Positions 11,585-23,965 are shown, numbered from the stretch's first letter. The stretch is DNA of 64,000 bases from Camarhynchus parvulus (GCF_901933205.1 NC_044577.1:3793321-3857320); one strand, 5' to 3'. Numbers and translations are program-made. The notes: generated by a model not told the origin, from the sequence alone.

Positions 11585-12044
11585 TGATGCCTCAGGTTTT
11601 AGCTTTTATATTTTTCACATTCTGTGCTGCTTTAGTGTGTGGGTTTGAGCTTCATATTAGGGGATGGTGAGCTCTCTGCACAGAGCAGGGAGACAAAACA
11701 ATTCCTTCTCTAGCTGGGGACCAAGGACAAATGATCCAAATCTCAGGCCTAGAAGCATAAACAATGTGGGCTGAAGACAGAAAAACAAGAAGGATGGGAC
11801 TTGATAATCTAAAGCTGTAATTGGACAATTAACTCCAATATGTAAATGGAGCAGAACTTATAAAAGTGAGAGACCCCATGACGGGGCATCTGTTTTTGTG
11901 ACCATTTTGGGTTCATCTTGGATGTAGTCCTGGCTGGGCTCTTGTGCTGCCCAAGGTGGATCCATTGAGGCCTTTTAATAAATCCCTGCTTTATTCTTTA
12001 ACTCTGCCCAGCCTCTGCTCTAGGTCAGCCTTCACAAGGCATCA
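11585..12044 (+). mobile_element. family B solo LTR, copy B1, complete
   Basis: A 460-bp LTR with inverted termini TGATGCC (11585) and GGCATCA (ending 12044), flanked by the 4-bp direct repeat CAGG (11581-11584 and 12045-12048). A 4-bp duplication is characteristic of class I (gammaretrovirus-like) endogenous retroviruses. Signals are in sense order: a CCAAT motif at about 11835, TATAAAA at 11859-11865 and AATAAA at 11977-11982. No internal retroviral region is attached, so the provirus has recombined to a solo LTR. Copies B2 (50103) and B3 (54755) belong to the same family in the opposite orientation. Confidence 0.9.
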
Positions 12045-13314
12045 CAGGTGCAAGGAGCCACACTGTTAATTTAGGAGAAAACTGCTTCTGTTTAGCTTTC
12101 CTTCACCTTTACAAATCTTGTTGGTGTGTTTTGGGTTTTGGTTTTTTTTTTTTTTCCCCAATGCACTTCAACTTTCCTGACCTCTTTTCAGACAATTTCA
12201 GTCTTTTCAGCTTTCCTCCACAGAGCCTTGGTCTCTTGCATAGCACTGGCTGGGCAGCGAGAATGCTTGAGCAGTTGCCAGGAAAGTTCAGCAACATTCA
12301 AAAGCAGCACAGAAGAAATTATTATGGATTCTGGGTGCTTCATTCCACTGTTTTCAGCACTGCTTGATGTTCTGCCATGTGTTTTGGGAGGACCCTGTTC
12401 CAGCTAAGATGTGATGGGATGGTGCTAGAGACCCCAGGAAACAGAACTTCTGACAGCTCAGGTGGGCTGAAGTGGGTTGAAGGAAGAACAGCCAACCAAC
12501 AGTAATGATCATGAGCCAGCAATTAAGTTGTCTTGGTTCACTGTTGTGGGCCAGTGCTTTCTCAGATGTCAGAACAGGATGTGGGCAGCTACAACCTCAG
12601 GTTGTATCACTGTGATAATTCTTCCTCCCTTTGTGCCGTCAGCTTTCATTTCAGGCTGTGTCATGTTGAGAGAGGCAGGATGCCTTGTGAAAATCCCTGT
12701 CCATGTGCCTTGTTAGTGTCATTTACAGCTTGTGATTTTTTTTTTTGATGGCATCTTCTTAATGCACCCTGTAGCACAAGATGTGGTTTGGTCCCTTGAG
12801 CACCCAGCACCCTTCTCTGGTGCTTTTCTGGGCTGTCCAGATGAACATTCTGGGCTTCACCTGCATCACTGGACAATGTGTTGAGCTGTCCACCTCTTTG
12901 GTTCCCCATCACAGTTGATATTTTTGGGAGGTACAACTTGCTGCTACATTTGCTGCTGCAGGTGATGAAGTCCTCCACAGGGTGAGTGGAGCAGGAATGT
13001 GGCTGGCTCTGATGTAGCATCTTTGGGGACACCCTACTTGCCCTAAATAATGTTACCATAGTAATTTGTGCTTGTTGGTGCTTCACCCATTGAAGCTATG
13101 GTTGCTTCTGCTAAAACAAATCAAGGTGCATTGGTGAGATGTGCACCAATTCCAGCTAATGGTGGGCAATTAGTCTGAATCCTGCAGAAGCTCTGCTGGC
13201 ACAAATTGGCAGCTTAACTTTCATTCCTCTGGTTCTGCTGCCACAGCTACAATTGGGTCAAGCACTTCAGCAAGGGATGCACTTCCATTGCCCACGTTAC
13301 ACTCATGAAATCCT
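12045..13314. other. non-coding stretch, no gene seen
   Basis: After the right CAGG duplication the sequence is unique-looking. A T run near 12143-12156 and another near 12737-12745 are the only simple repeats noted. Open frames overlap on both strands and are not credible genes. Confidence 0.55.
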
Positions 13315-13420
13315 CTGTGCCACCAGAGAGGACCTGCACTGCCCAGTTCCCCCTTGGCACAGCCCCTGTGCCACCAGAGGGGACCTGCACTGCCACATCC
13401 CCTTGGCACAGCTCTGTGCC
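13315..13420. repeat. GC-rich minisatellite, about 50-bp period
   Basis: Two units that begin CTGTGCCACCAGAG (about 13315 and 13366) and end in CCTTGGCACAGC, plus the start of a third at 13414. Spacings are 51 and 48 bp. The repeat keeps a minus-strand frame open and so explains the 179-codon open frame spanning 13247-13786, which I do not regard as a gene. Confidence 0.8.
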
Positions 13421-16025
13421 ATGTCCAAGGTGGCAGAGAGCAGCTGGTGGCTGCCAAGCCCAGGCAGGGCTGGGGCTGCGGGGAGCACTGACCAGACCTG
13501 CCCAGTGTGAATTGGGTTTATGACAGCCTGAGAGGGAGGAGGGAGAGGATGCAGCACCTGGCCCAGTGTTTTTTATCTTCTCGTGTGAGATGGCGCTGAC
13601 AATGTGGGGAGGGTACCTGCCTTGTTTTAGGGCTGTTCTTCTCTGTAATTTGAGCCCATTCCCGTTCTGAGAACTCCCTGGGTTCAAGTGTGAGAGCAGC
13701 ACAAATTGTTTCCATTTTTCCTGATGGGGGAACTGTGAGACAGAGCAGTGTTTGACCTCCCACATCACATTGCTGACATTTGGCACAGCTGAGTATTTTG
13801 AGCACAGATTTCTTGAATGTCAGGCCAGTGCCCTATAAACACAGGTTGCCTTTTGTTGTTTGCTGGGCACAACTGTGTGGGAGAAGCAATAAAGCCACTC
13901 TGTAGGCAGGGCACCGAGGAATGCTGCTCCATTTGCATATGAAAACATTTATCCTAACACTCAGAGCTAACACTGAGGGCTTTCCATGGGCCCCGGAGTC
14001 TGGCAGAAAGAGGGTCACACCACCCTCTTCAAATGAACTGCTTTAAGTTTAATTAAGTCCACCACCTCCTGGGAAGTTGCAAGCTCCCAAATTTCTTAAT
14101 TGCCTGCTGTGCAAGTGAAGCTCGATTGTATGTAGAGCTTGGAGATTTTCCCTTTCCTTCCTGCCTGTGAACAGCAGCAGCAGCAAGGAGTGTGCGGAGC
14201 AGTTGATGCAGGGGCAGTGATGGATGGCACAGAAATCAGGTGGCAGATTGGCTGGGTGTGCTTTTGGGGTGTCTGGGAGGGAAGCAGAGCCTGCTCCACC
14301 ATCTGGATGAGGCCCTGGGAGGTGCTGAGCTTCACGTGAGAGCTGGAGGAAGAGGAGGGTGCTTTTCACTCGCTGCAGATCAGAGCTGACACTTGGATGT
14401 GCTCAGGGTGCCATCTACCCTGTCTAAATATTTATTTCTTGTGCTGTGCTCAGTCTAATGCAATCAGACCACAGTGTGGAGGGCTGCCATATCCTCTTAG
14501 CTCGGGATTTGTCTTGCAGGAAGAGGCTCTGCTGCCCCCACATATTGCAGGGGGGAAGGAGGAAGGCTGGAGCACCAGCTCCATTCCAGCAGCCTGGCCT
14601 TGCCTGCTGTCACTCGCATCCCACAGCACTTGCTCCATGCTCCTTGGGCTTTGTCACTTAACCCAGGTGGTGTGAGCCTGATTCCCTTTTCATTAGGGGG
14701 AAGATAAATGAGCCATAAATCTCTTGAAATATAAAAATGTGAATGGGCTTGTGCTGGTGTTAGTTTGTTTTACCATTTCCACTGAGCAGTGATGCCCTCT
14801 GCCTGTTTGCCAGACACTCCCCCCAGCTGAAGGGCAGCCTCAGAACCTCTGTGCTGAGCAGAAATGTTCAGTTTGAGCGTGCTAACCCTAAGTTAAATTA
14901 TCCATTGTGTGTGCACAGTGAGGTGGGGTGGCTTAGGAACTATTTGGTTGGTTTTTTTTTAAATCACCTGAGTCCCTTGGACCTGGGCAAGATGCAGAGT
15001 TGAATTTTTTGAGCATAACACAACCACTGGAGCCTGTTATCATCAGTCCTGCAGCACCTGTGCCCTTGGTCTGCAGAACTCTGAAACTTGTACAGAACTT
15101 GTACACTCATTGCATAAACACACATTGAATAAAGAGAGTGTTTTACTTGAAAGAAAACTTACTCTGCTCACCTCATAAATGATTGTGATAGTTTCATTTC
15201 GTTCTTTGTTCTTGCAGACTTAGTAAATTATTATTTTTAATAGAATGGTTAACATGGACTCACCCTCCCATTGTGTCTGTAGTTCAGGCTAAAACTGTTG
15301 CAGATCAATAACATGGAGAGCAATTTTTCAAGCTTCTCAGTGTGGATGAGCTAAATCATCAAGGGCTGTTCTGGTAGCTCTGTGTGTTACAGCAGCATGT
15401 GGAGGGGAGAAGATGAAATACAGTTCAGGAGTGGCTTGACCCCCATGGAAGGAATGCACTGTTAACTATTCTGTTTTTTTTTTAAAGTAAAATCTACCTA
15501 ATTTTGGCTTTATCACCCATTTGTTCTAAATATACACTTGTTATATTTGTTTGATATGTTGTAGGCATTCGTTTTAATAAATTTAAAGCAACAGTGATGG
15601 ATAAGAGATAATTGTTTTGTGTATGTGCATTTGCAGATCAATTTTCATGATCTTGTTTAATATGTGTATGGCTGCACATTTCACTGTGGGATTTATAGTA
15701 CTTACTGACTGAGCTGAACATCCTTTTAAGTTGTTCTCACAATTTAGTGCCAGATAAATAAAGCTGCTTGTGATTTCCAGGCACCATCAGCTGAGTGAGA
15801 GCTGGTGAGCCCAGCAAAGAGCAGAGGGGGACTCAGCTGTGGACCTGGTGTGTGTTTTGGTGAGGTGTGTGAGCCCATGAGTGCTGATAGATGAGGGGCA
15901 CTGAGTGAAAGGTTGTCCCCCTTTCAGCCAGCCATTCCCAGAAAACATTTTTGAGATGCCATGTTGTGGTTTTTTTTTCTTGTCTGAGAGGATAATTTTT
16001 TTTTTTTTTTAAACAGCAGCATAAA
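13421..16025. other. non-coding stretch, no gene seen
   Basis: No gene, RNA gene or mobile element recognised. An octamer-type POU site, ATTTGCAT, lies at 13931-13938 in a segment (about 13880-14000) that might be conserved non-coding DNA. T runs occur at about 15473-15483 and 15996-16010, the latter just upstream of the duplicated block D1. Confidence 0.55.
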
Positions 16026-16191
16026 TGCCAGAGATGGTTGGGTTGCTTTGCTGTGTGCTGGAGGTTCTGTCTCCTAGAAAAAGTGGCAAGTTTTGATCCT
16101 GCCAGTGCAGGAGCAGAGCTGACATGGTCATTTCATGGTCAGAAAAGCTCCTCACTGTGGAAGGAAAGGTTTGGATGCTATAATGATAAAG
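16026..16191. repeat. 166-bp duplicated block, copy D1
   Basis: This block recurs in the same orientation at 18648-18813. Only two clear substitutions are seen over 166 bp, so the copies are about 99% identical. It starts at TGCCAGAGATGG and ends at TAATGATAAAG; beyond both ends the sequences diverge at once. The shared open frame through both copies follows from the duplication and does not indicate a gene. It might be a young interspersed repeat I do not recognise. Confidence 0.9.
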
Positions 16192-18647
16192 GTTGTTGCT
16201 CTGTGTCAGGCAGGGACAGGTGTCTGGAGGGGCTCAGACCCAGAGGTGCAGCAGCAGGACAGGCTTGACAAGCTGTGAGGGGACCTTGCTTCCTCATCCT
16301 CTGATGAGAATGAGGGCTGGAGACAGTGGGAGCAATAGGAACACTTAATTAAAAGGTACACTACCGTCCCCTGTGTATATTTGCAACTGTGTATAATGTA
16401 ATTAACATTACTTTAAAGATGCATGGAAAAATACCTGCTCCTCTGGGCCTTGGTAAGCAGCTAAAGGACTCTGTGTGCAATGCCACCTCCTTTCTGAAGC
16501 AGCTGAATGGAAAATCAGTGTTGGAGCAGAGCAGCAGGGCTCATTAGGCTGTTCAGCTGCATTACAAAGTGGGTTGTGTTTGAGCTGGGCTGGGGGGCAG
16601 TGTGTGTTCCTCTCCCTGTCCAGGATGGTGTCCCATGACCATGGTGCCACAGCAGATCCAGAGTCCCCTGGGTGCCAGCCCCATTCCAAGGGAGCCACAG
16701 CAAGCCCTGCATCCTGCCTTGCCAGTGGCTCTGGGACGGCAGGGAGAGATGCCCCAGCCCCTGAAGCTGTCAAAAGATGGCACAGGAAACTTGCTGGATG
16801 CTCTCCCTTATCCTTAGCAGATAAATTAAAACACAGGGTGAAAGAGAAAGAGAGGAATGGGGCTGCAGGAGAAGCAGGGGAGACTTGCATGCTGCTGCTG
16901 CTGCACGGGCTCAGGCTCTCACTGTGCTGTCAACCTTCAGAGGTGTGGGTGGAGAAAATATAGCAGTGGTGGACAAGGTCTTCTGTGCTGTCTTTGTGGC
17001 TGAAAATTTGCTGTACTTCTTCTTTAAAAGTTCTTACAGAAGCCCTGACCCTGCCACCCTCCAGCAAAGAAACTTTGATGCTTTTAGGGTTTGTAACTAG
17101 AGCCTTTGGTACAGCTCCCAAAAAAGGTGCTCTGCTTAAATGCAGGTATTTTACCACTTCAGTATCTTTCTGCTACCTTTGCTCAGTTTGCCTCTCAGAG
17201 ATTGTTTGGAATTATTCACTTTGTTTGCATGAGGAATATTTAAAAAAAGGTGTTATTCCTAGCTCTGTGTGAGATTGCCCTGTTTATGAAATCACACCAG
17301 CTTGAGACACAATTACCACAAATAATTGCCAAGAATGCTTGCTCTAAAAACAAAATCTTCCAGTTATTGTTGGCAATGCTTTTCACAAATGAAGGTTGGC
17401 TATTTAAGGCTGAATATTATGTTTTTGTACTTGGTTGTCATGCATTGAGAGTGTGAACTCCAGTTAGATGAAATCCTTAAGTGGCGTTTTTTTTTTAATT
17501 GAAGGAATGAGAGGAGCAACGTTTTTGGTCCTTCAGGTGATGGGGACAAAGAATTTGGCAGTCATTTCATCATCATTTATATCATCCCAGAGAGGTGCCA
17601 CTGTGAACAAAAAAAACATGTCCTTTCTGGCAAAGAAAACTTCAGAAAATGGGGTTGTGTATCAGGAAACCTTGTTTAGGTTATTTTCCAGCTGCACCTG
17701 GTGTTGCTGTGCTGTGGATGTCTTGTCCCTTTGCTGTGTGGTGGGTGACAAAACAGGCCCCCCTGTGAAGGATTAACTCTGCTTATCACATGGCAGAGTT
17801 GCTTCTGATTCCTTCAGCGTTTTGATTCCTTCTCTTCAAAATCCTGATTTCACGTACAAATGGAAACGTCTCAGATTTTTATCCAAATAAGAAGTAAATG
17901 ACTAAAGGCAAAAAAAAAATTTTGGGGAATTGTTTTGGAAGGAAATTCTCAGGTTCTACTGAAAGGCATAGACATATTCCTCCTCCATCAAAACAGATAG
18001 CAGGGCTGCAGGGAGGGGTGAGGGATGAGAAATGAAAACTGAAAAAAGCTTTTCATTCCACCTGCTCCCTTGAGAGACAAGGGGACACAGGAGAATGATG
18101 CCACTGCTCATGGATACTGTGGGGTCCTGCCTGTTAAACCCATCTGCTCAGATAAAAAGCTGCCATTAGCTGAGAATTGGGTGGTGAGCCCTTGCTCTTT
18201 GCAGGGGTTGGGCAGAAAGGGCTGTCTGCTGTGATGGGATGGAAATTGGCAGGTTCAGGGGGGGCTTTGCTGGGTGCTGCCCTTGCTCTGGGAAGCTCAG
18301 CAAAGGGCTGGATAATGCTGCACTGTGCTCCTGCAGGGGTTTTTGGCAGGCACTCAGCTGCTTGAGGAGTTCATGGCTTTAATCTCAATAGCATTTTGTT
18401 ACTGTTTACCCCAAGGACTGGTGGATGCTTTTATTTTTAGATATGGGTGCTGGTGGGGCCGTTTTTCCCAGCAGTCCCTTCCCTCAGGAAAGCCTTTCAG
18501 TGTGTCAAAATGGTAAAACCAAGGTGGACCATCTCTCTTGGGAAGGAATCTGCCCTAAAGTGTTATTGATGAGAGAAGTGGCCACTGGAAATGCAAGATT
18601 TTAAGGGGAATGGTGATGAAAATCAAGAGATTGGGAGAAATACTGAC
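16192..18647. other. non-coding stretch between duplicated blocks
   Basis: About 2.46 kb of unique-looking DNA separates copies D1 and D2. A moderately GC-rich patch at 16400-16900 is open in frames on both strands, which is compositional. No element, exon or RNA gene recognised. Confidence 0.55.
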
Positions 18648-18813
18648 TGCCAGAGATGGTTGGGTTGCTTTGCTGTGTGCTGGAGGTTCTGTCTCCTAGA
18701 AAAAGTGGCAACTTTTGATCCTGCCAGTGCAGGAGCAGAGCTGACATGGTCATTTCATGGTCAGAAAAGCTCCTCACCGTGGAAGGAAAGGTTTGGATGC
18801 TATAATGATAAAA
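18648..18813. repeat. 166-bp duplicated block, copy D2
   Basis: Second copy of the block at 16026-16191, in direct orientation, 2.62 kb downstream, with about two mismatches. Sharp edges and near-identity point to a recent duplication or gene conversion. Confidence 0.9.
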
Positions 18814-19160
18814 GTTTCTGTAACTTTAAGCAACCATGAAGCAGAATAGCTGCTTTTGTGTTTTAAATTTATACAGTGTATGACCTCTTTTTTTTTTAAC
18901 TGTACAAAATTATTGTGTAATCTGTGACTTTGCCATACCAAAGCATCCAGTCTAATATTCAGATGCTGAGTATCTGCAGAATCCCCTAATTCCAGTTTTA
19001 TTTCCTTTCAAAATCGATGTTGTGGAGTTCTGCATTCCTGAAAGCCAAACTCCAGAATTGCTGTGATTTATGGGAATTTCAGCTTTGATAAAAAGCAAGT
19101 TGCAGAATGTGAGCATTAAATGAATAAAACCAAGGAAAACTCTGAAAAAATATATAAATA

Positions 19161-19192
<32 letters not shown>

Positions 19193-20073
19193 AAAAGATA
19201 GATATCTTGTGTGCATATGTGTATAACACAAATGATTCTGAGGAAGTCCATTCTATGGTGATGCTGATGTGGTTAAATTAAAAGCATTAAAAATGTCACA
19301 TTTAAAATGCAGCATCTTCACATTAGGAAATATATTATTTTGGATGCCTACAGATGTTTCACTGAGTGCAATTCCAGGTCAGAAGTTCTTTTCCTCTCAC
19401 AAATACAGCACAGAGATGTAGCAGTATGTCCTTAAAAAACAATTCCTTTGTGGAGAATAACTAACTGAATTTACTGCAGGGAAAGCATTACTTAGTGACA
19501 GAAATATGGCAGAGCTCTGGACGTGTGCTTTTGGTTACTGAGGTAATTGAGAAAATTAAAGGATGATTCTCCTTGGCATGAAGTGCCTGCTCATGCATTG
19601 GGCTGGGAGCCTCATGCAGCCTTCTTGGAATTCCCTGCCAGGGGAAGGAGCTGGGGGTTCTGCAGGGCTGGACTCACAATGTTTGGTTGTTTTGGGTTTT
19701 TTTTTTTCCTGTGTTGTTCTCACTGGAGTTGTTCTGTGTGAAACTGGAGAATCAGTTAAGGAGTAATTTATTAACTGGACAGTTTTCTCCATGTTTAAAA
19801 GCTTGCTGTATGCCTGTGCACGTCTGGCTCCTGCCAGCTCCCAGGCATTTGTGCATCTTAAAACATGTGAGCAGCTCCCAGAAGTCAAGGGCATTGCTCA
19901 CGTGCTTTGGGAGTTTACAGGACTGAGCCCTCCAAGAAAACCTAAATCTGAGGCTGACTCCTCTGCCCGAGATCCTGTTACACTGAGTAGGTGCTTTAGG
20001 TGAACTTGCTTGCAGGATGAGGCTCTAAAAAGTGGAAGGAAAGAGCCAAAGTGATGTGCTCAAAAGCAGCATT
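18814..20073. other. non-coding stretch with a microsatellite
   Basis: AT-rich unique-looking sequence holding the compound (TG)n(TA)n microsatellite at 19160-19192 and a T run near 19699-19708. No gene recognised. Confidence 0.55.
19160..19192. repeat. (TG)5(TA)11 compound microsatellite
   Basis: Five TG units followed directly by eleven TA units, within an AT-rich surrounding. It is likely length-polymorphic. Confidence 0.9.
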
Positions 20074-20767
20074 TGATTTGGGATAGCTCCCGCCTTGGAG
20101 CTCCCTGATCTTACTGTGAGCTGGACCTTCAGCCTTGTTGGTGTGTATGATCCTGAGGACTGTGAGCCAGTAGCCATTTATGAAATTGCTGGCTAGAAGA
20201 AAAAGGAGATGGGGAAGAAAAAGAAAAAATGCCAGGAATAAAGGGAGCAAAAGCTAACATGAGTAAATGGTTTTATTCAGAGATTGAAATAAATGATGGA
20301 CAGTTATTTTCATATAAGCTGTTCATCAGTGTGATGACATGACTGGTGTGGCATGGCCTTTAGCTGGCAGGGAGCCACTGGATCTCACTTGTTTTTTGCT
20401 TAGGGCATTGTCAAATGATATGATTTGGCATAACTCCCATCTTTGGATCCCACCTTGGAGCTCCCTGATCTTACTGTGAGCTGAATCTTCAGCTTTGTTA
20501 ATGTGTATCATCCTAAGGACTGTGAGCCAGTAGCCATTTCTGGAAATGCTGGCTAGAAGAAAAAAAAAATGCCAGGAGCAAAGGGAGCAAAAGCTAACAG
20601 GAGTAAATGGTTTTATTCAGAGATTGAAATAAGTGATGGACAGTTATCCCTGTTTTCATAGAAGCTGTTCATCAGTGTGATGACATGACTGGTGTGGCAT
20701 GGCCTTTAGCTGGCAGGGAGCCACTGGGTCTCACTTGTTTTTTGCTTAGACAGGGCATTGTCAAAGG
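20074..20767. repeat. tandem duplication, two units of about 350 bp
   Basis: Unit 1 (20074-20419) and unit 2 (20421-20767) are direct copies offset by 350 bp, ending at a shared GGGCATTGTCAAA. Unit 2 carries about 13 extra bases near its start (around 20440-20455). Unit 1 carries an A/G-rich expansion (about 20200-20230) where unit 2 has only a short A run. Long stretches are identical, such as those around 20330-20400 and 20680-20750. No open frame runs through the array. It may be a short macrosatellite. Confidence 0.9.
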
Positions 20768-21467
20768 ACACAGTGGCTCCTCACTGTAAATCTCACTGCT
20801 ATTTATGCTGCACCAGCATGCCTGAGTCCAGGCAGGACTCATCTTTCATGAGGGTTTTTTTATCCACTGACCAATAATCCATAGGGTTTGAGCATGGTCT
20901 CTTCCCTCTCTAGTCAACATCAAAAGAAGATCCCAGCGTGCTGAATAGGGATTTTTCTCTCTGCTGCTGTGGCTGGGGGTGTAAAGCAGAGCACAGTTCA
21001 AAGATCTGCGTTGCTGAAATTGCCTTGTAATGCTTTATTCATATCTTTGATACTGCCTGACAGAAGGCAAATTTATTCATTCTGTTGCCTGGCTCTGATA
21101 GAGAGCTTAGGTCCTAGAGTAAGTAAGATAAGTAGTTTGCAGAGATGCTGTTTAAAGCCTTTACCTGTTTTTAGGGCTGCAGGAGGACAGGGAGGCCAAG
21201 AGAAGTGGCCCTTTGGAGATCACCCAGCTCCAGGGAAGCCCCAGCACCAGAGTGGGTGACTTAGGCTGCTCCAAGGAGCATCACTGCATGCAGGGATGGG
21301 GCCCTTCTTCTTGTTGGAAGATAAGTGGGGGCAGCTGGTTACTTCCTTCCTAGCACAGGGAGCCCCAAAAACACCCCAGTGCCTCTGGTGGCCCTCTGGC
21401 CCTGCTGTGGGCCACAGCTCCTCTGGCCACTGCACGGTCTTAGCCTGCACCCCGAGGCTGAAAGTGG
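20768..21467. other. non-coding spacer between two tandem arrays
   Basis: About 700 bp of unique-looking sequence between the 350-bp and 415-bp arrays. Only short overlapping open frames are present. Confidence 0.55.
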
Positions 21468-22485
21468 CCCTTGGCTTCTCAGACCTCACTTGGCTTCTGG
21501 TGGAGTCCACCCAGTTTTTTCCAGGTGTTTTTCCAATTTTCAGTTTTACAGTTTGGGGTTTTTTTGTTGAGTATGTGATGTGACACACACACAGAGGAGA
21601 TATTACAAGCTGTAAGGTTTTATGGTGTATCAGGAATGGAAGAAAGCAGATCTAAGCCCTTGGCTTCTCAGACCTCACTTGGCTTCTGGTAGAGTCCATC
21701 CTCAGGTTTTTCAGGATGCCTCTAGTGCTGAATTTCAGCTGTTCCTTAGGTTGTCACCTGCCATGATCTGCAGAGGACATGGTGATGCTGATGATGGTGC
21801 CATTTCCTCCTTGTCCTTCACTGCTTGGAAATGGATGTCAGGAGGATGGGTGACTCAGCCAGTGCTCCCCATGCCCTAGGGATGGGGAAATCACCAGTCC
21901 TTCCCAGATGTCAGGAACCTCCCTTGATCACCAGTTTTTCACAGGTGTTTATCCAATTTTCAGTTTTATGGTTTGGGTTTTTTTTTGTTGAGTATGTGAT
22001 ATGACACACACACAGAGGAGATATTACAAGCTGTAAGGCTTTATGGTGTATCAGGAATGGAAGAAAGCAGATCTAAGCCCTTGGCTTGTGGTAGAGTCCA
22101 CTCAGAGGTTTATCAGGATGCCTCTAATGCTGATTTTCAGCTGGTCCTGAGGTTGTCACCTGCCATGATCTGCAGAGGACAAGGTGTTGCTGAGGATGGT
22201 CCTGATGAAGGTGCCATTTCCTCCTTGTCCTTCACTGCTTGGAAATGGATGTCAGGAGGATGGGTTACTCACCCAGTGCCCTCCCTTCCCTAGTGGTGGG
22301 GAGGGCACCAGTCCTTCCCAGGTATCAGGAACCTCCCCTGATCACCAGTTTTTCCCAGGTGTTTTTCCAATTTTCAGTTTTACAGTTTGGGGTTTTTTTT
22401 GTTAAGTGATGTGACGCACACACAGAGGAGATATTACAAGCTGTAAGGTTTTATGGTGTATCAGGAATGGAAGAAAGCAGATCTA
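21468..22485. repeat. tandem array, about 415-bp unit, 2.5 copies
   Basis: Three direct repeats begin near 21468, 21657 and 22078 and all pass through the sequence ending AGAAAGCAGATCTA (21641, 22062 and 22472 mark the same point; offsets 421 and 410). The first unit is short because about 230 bp are missing between its first 45 bases and its T-rich second part. The third lacks about 20 bases near its start. Each unit holds a T run and a CACACACAGAGGAG segment. The frames open in two of the units are similar because the DNA is repeated and have no protein-like features. Confidence 0.9.
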
Positions 22486-23270
22486 GCTGTTGGCAGCAAG
22501 TATTAAAAATGAAGCGGGTTTAGAAAGGATTATTTCTGCCTTTTTATTTGGAGAAATAATCTCTCTTTTAAAGTTAGTTACTAATATGCCCCATGACTAT
22601 CCATTTATCTCTACCACTAATAAAGGATTTTATCATTAATACACATGAATTTTCACTTACATTATAATCCAATCAGAGGTAAATCTCCCCCTTTAAATGC
22701 ACAGTGTTCAGCAGAACAGGGACTCTGGGATAATTTATTCAGTAAGGTGGCTCAAACACAGCAGAGTGAGTTTAATTTTCACTATGCTCTTTGGGGCAGC
22801 AGAAGTTGCCTTTTGCTGTGTAATTTGTGTCTTCATATGTCCATCGTGGAGGGGTGGAAAAAACTGATTACATTGGGCAAACTTGGAGGCTGAGGGGTTT
22901 GCTGGGTGTGGGGAAGGAGCTGATGGAGGAGCAGTGGGGAACAGGGAGAGCAGGCAGAGCTCAGCTGAGCCAGGCTTGTGGAGAGTGCTCTCCTGCCCTT
23001 GATATTTGGCTTTTCTTTCCCTAGGGCTTTTACCATCAGTAAAAACCAGTAAAACCAGTACTCAGTTTGCCAGCCTTATTTTAACTTACACTCAGCTGAG
23101 TTTTGGTTTTTCTTTCAATAAATGCTAAATGATTCTGAAACTCACTTGGGCAATTTCAGAGTGGTATTTTTTCCCTCAGTGTGACTCTGTTTGTCCCCAG
23201 TGTTACAAATTTTAGCGAGTTGGTAAAATACCTCCAGGATTTACTTAATGACACCACAGCCTGAAACTGC

Positions 23271-23293
23271 TTTTTTTTTTTTTTTTTTTTTTT
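23271..23293. repeat. poly(T) tract of 23 bases
   Basis: An uninterrupted run of 23 T. Read on the minus strand it could be the A tail of a retrotransposed transcript whose body would lie to the right (23294 onward), but no AATAAA precedes the tail there and no gene-derived sequence was recognised. Confidence 0.85.
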
Positions 23294-23873
23294 CTGTTAT
23301 CTGCCACTCTGGCATTTCTGATGTTTGAGTCTTGACGTGCAGCTGGCAGAACAGACACACTTGTGTGCTCACCCAGTTGGGAAGGCGAGGAAAATGCTGG
23401 GAGCAATAATGTGATACTGCTGTTTCTTACAGTTTCTAGGAGTTCAAGCCTAGTGTGCACTCAGGACCTGTGTGATGCTTCCCAGTCTCAATTGTTGCTC
23501 CTAAAGTGGTGACAGAGGAGAGGAGTAAATGCCACTCGAAGAAATATCTCCTTTTATTAGGGCCTGACCTACCTGTCCATGAATTAGGGGGATCCTTGCA
23601 GAGCCAGGTTCCCAACTCTTCCCTTCCTGCATTGCCCACTGGCCATGGCAGCAGTGCCAGCATGGGACAGACGTGGCAGCAAATCTCCTAGCCCTCTATG
23701 AAGCTCAGGAGGTCACAGTTTCCCAAAGTGTGGCCCTCTGGTGTGCTCTAAAACCCTTGGAAGCTGAAGGGAAGAGCCGAGTGCTTTGCTTTCAGACTGC
23801 CTAGCGAAGCGTGCAGGGCATCCCTCCGCTGCTGCTTTGGTCATGGGGCTGTGTCTTGTTCCAGGGCAGGGAG

Positions 23874-23965
23874 ATCCATCCCTCCATGGATCCATCCATC
23901 CATTCCTCCATGGATCCCTTCATGGATCCCTCCATCCCTCCATCCATCCCTCCATCCCACCTTTC
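23874..23965. repeat. CCAT/CCCT imperfect tetranucleotide microsatellite
   Basis: About 90 bp built from CCAT, CCCT and GGAT-containing tetramers, with several TCCATGGATC palindromic interruptions. It is strand-asymmetric and open in three plus frames, giving repetitive Pro/Ser/His/Ile-rich translations that are not genes. Confidence 0.9.

Noticed and set aside
13247..13786. 179-codon minus-strand open frame
   Set aside because: It runs through the 50-bp minisatellite, overlaps open frames on the other strand and has no recognisable domain.
16038..18839. Two similar open frames suggesting a duplicated small gene
   Set aside because: The similarity is confined to the 166-bp duplicated DNA block and the frames diverge immediately outside it. 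A pair of related genes would be expected to share ends as well.
21622..22293. Two similar open frames within the 415-bp array
   Set aside because: They follow from the tandem repeat; starts and ends differ and there is no sign of protein-level constraint.
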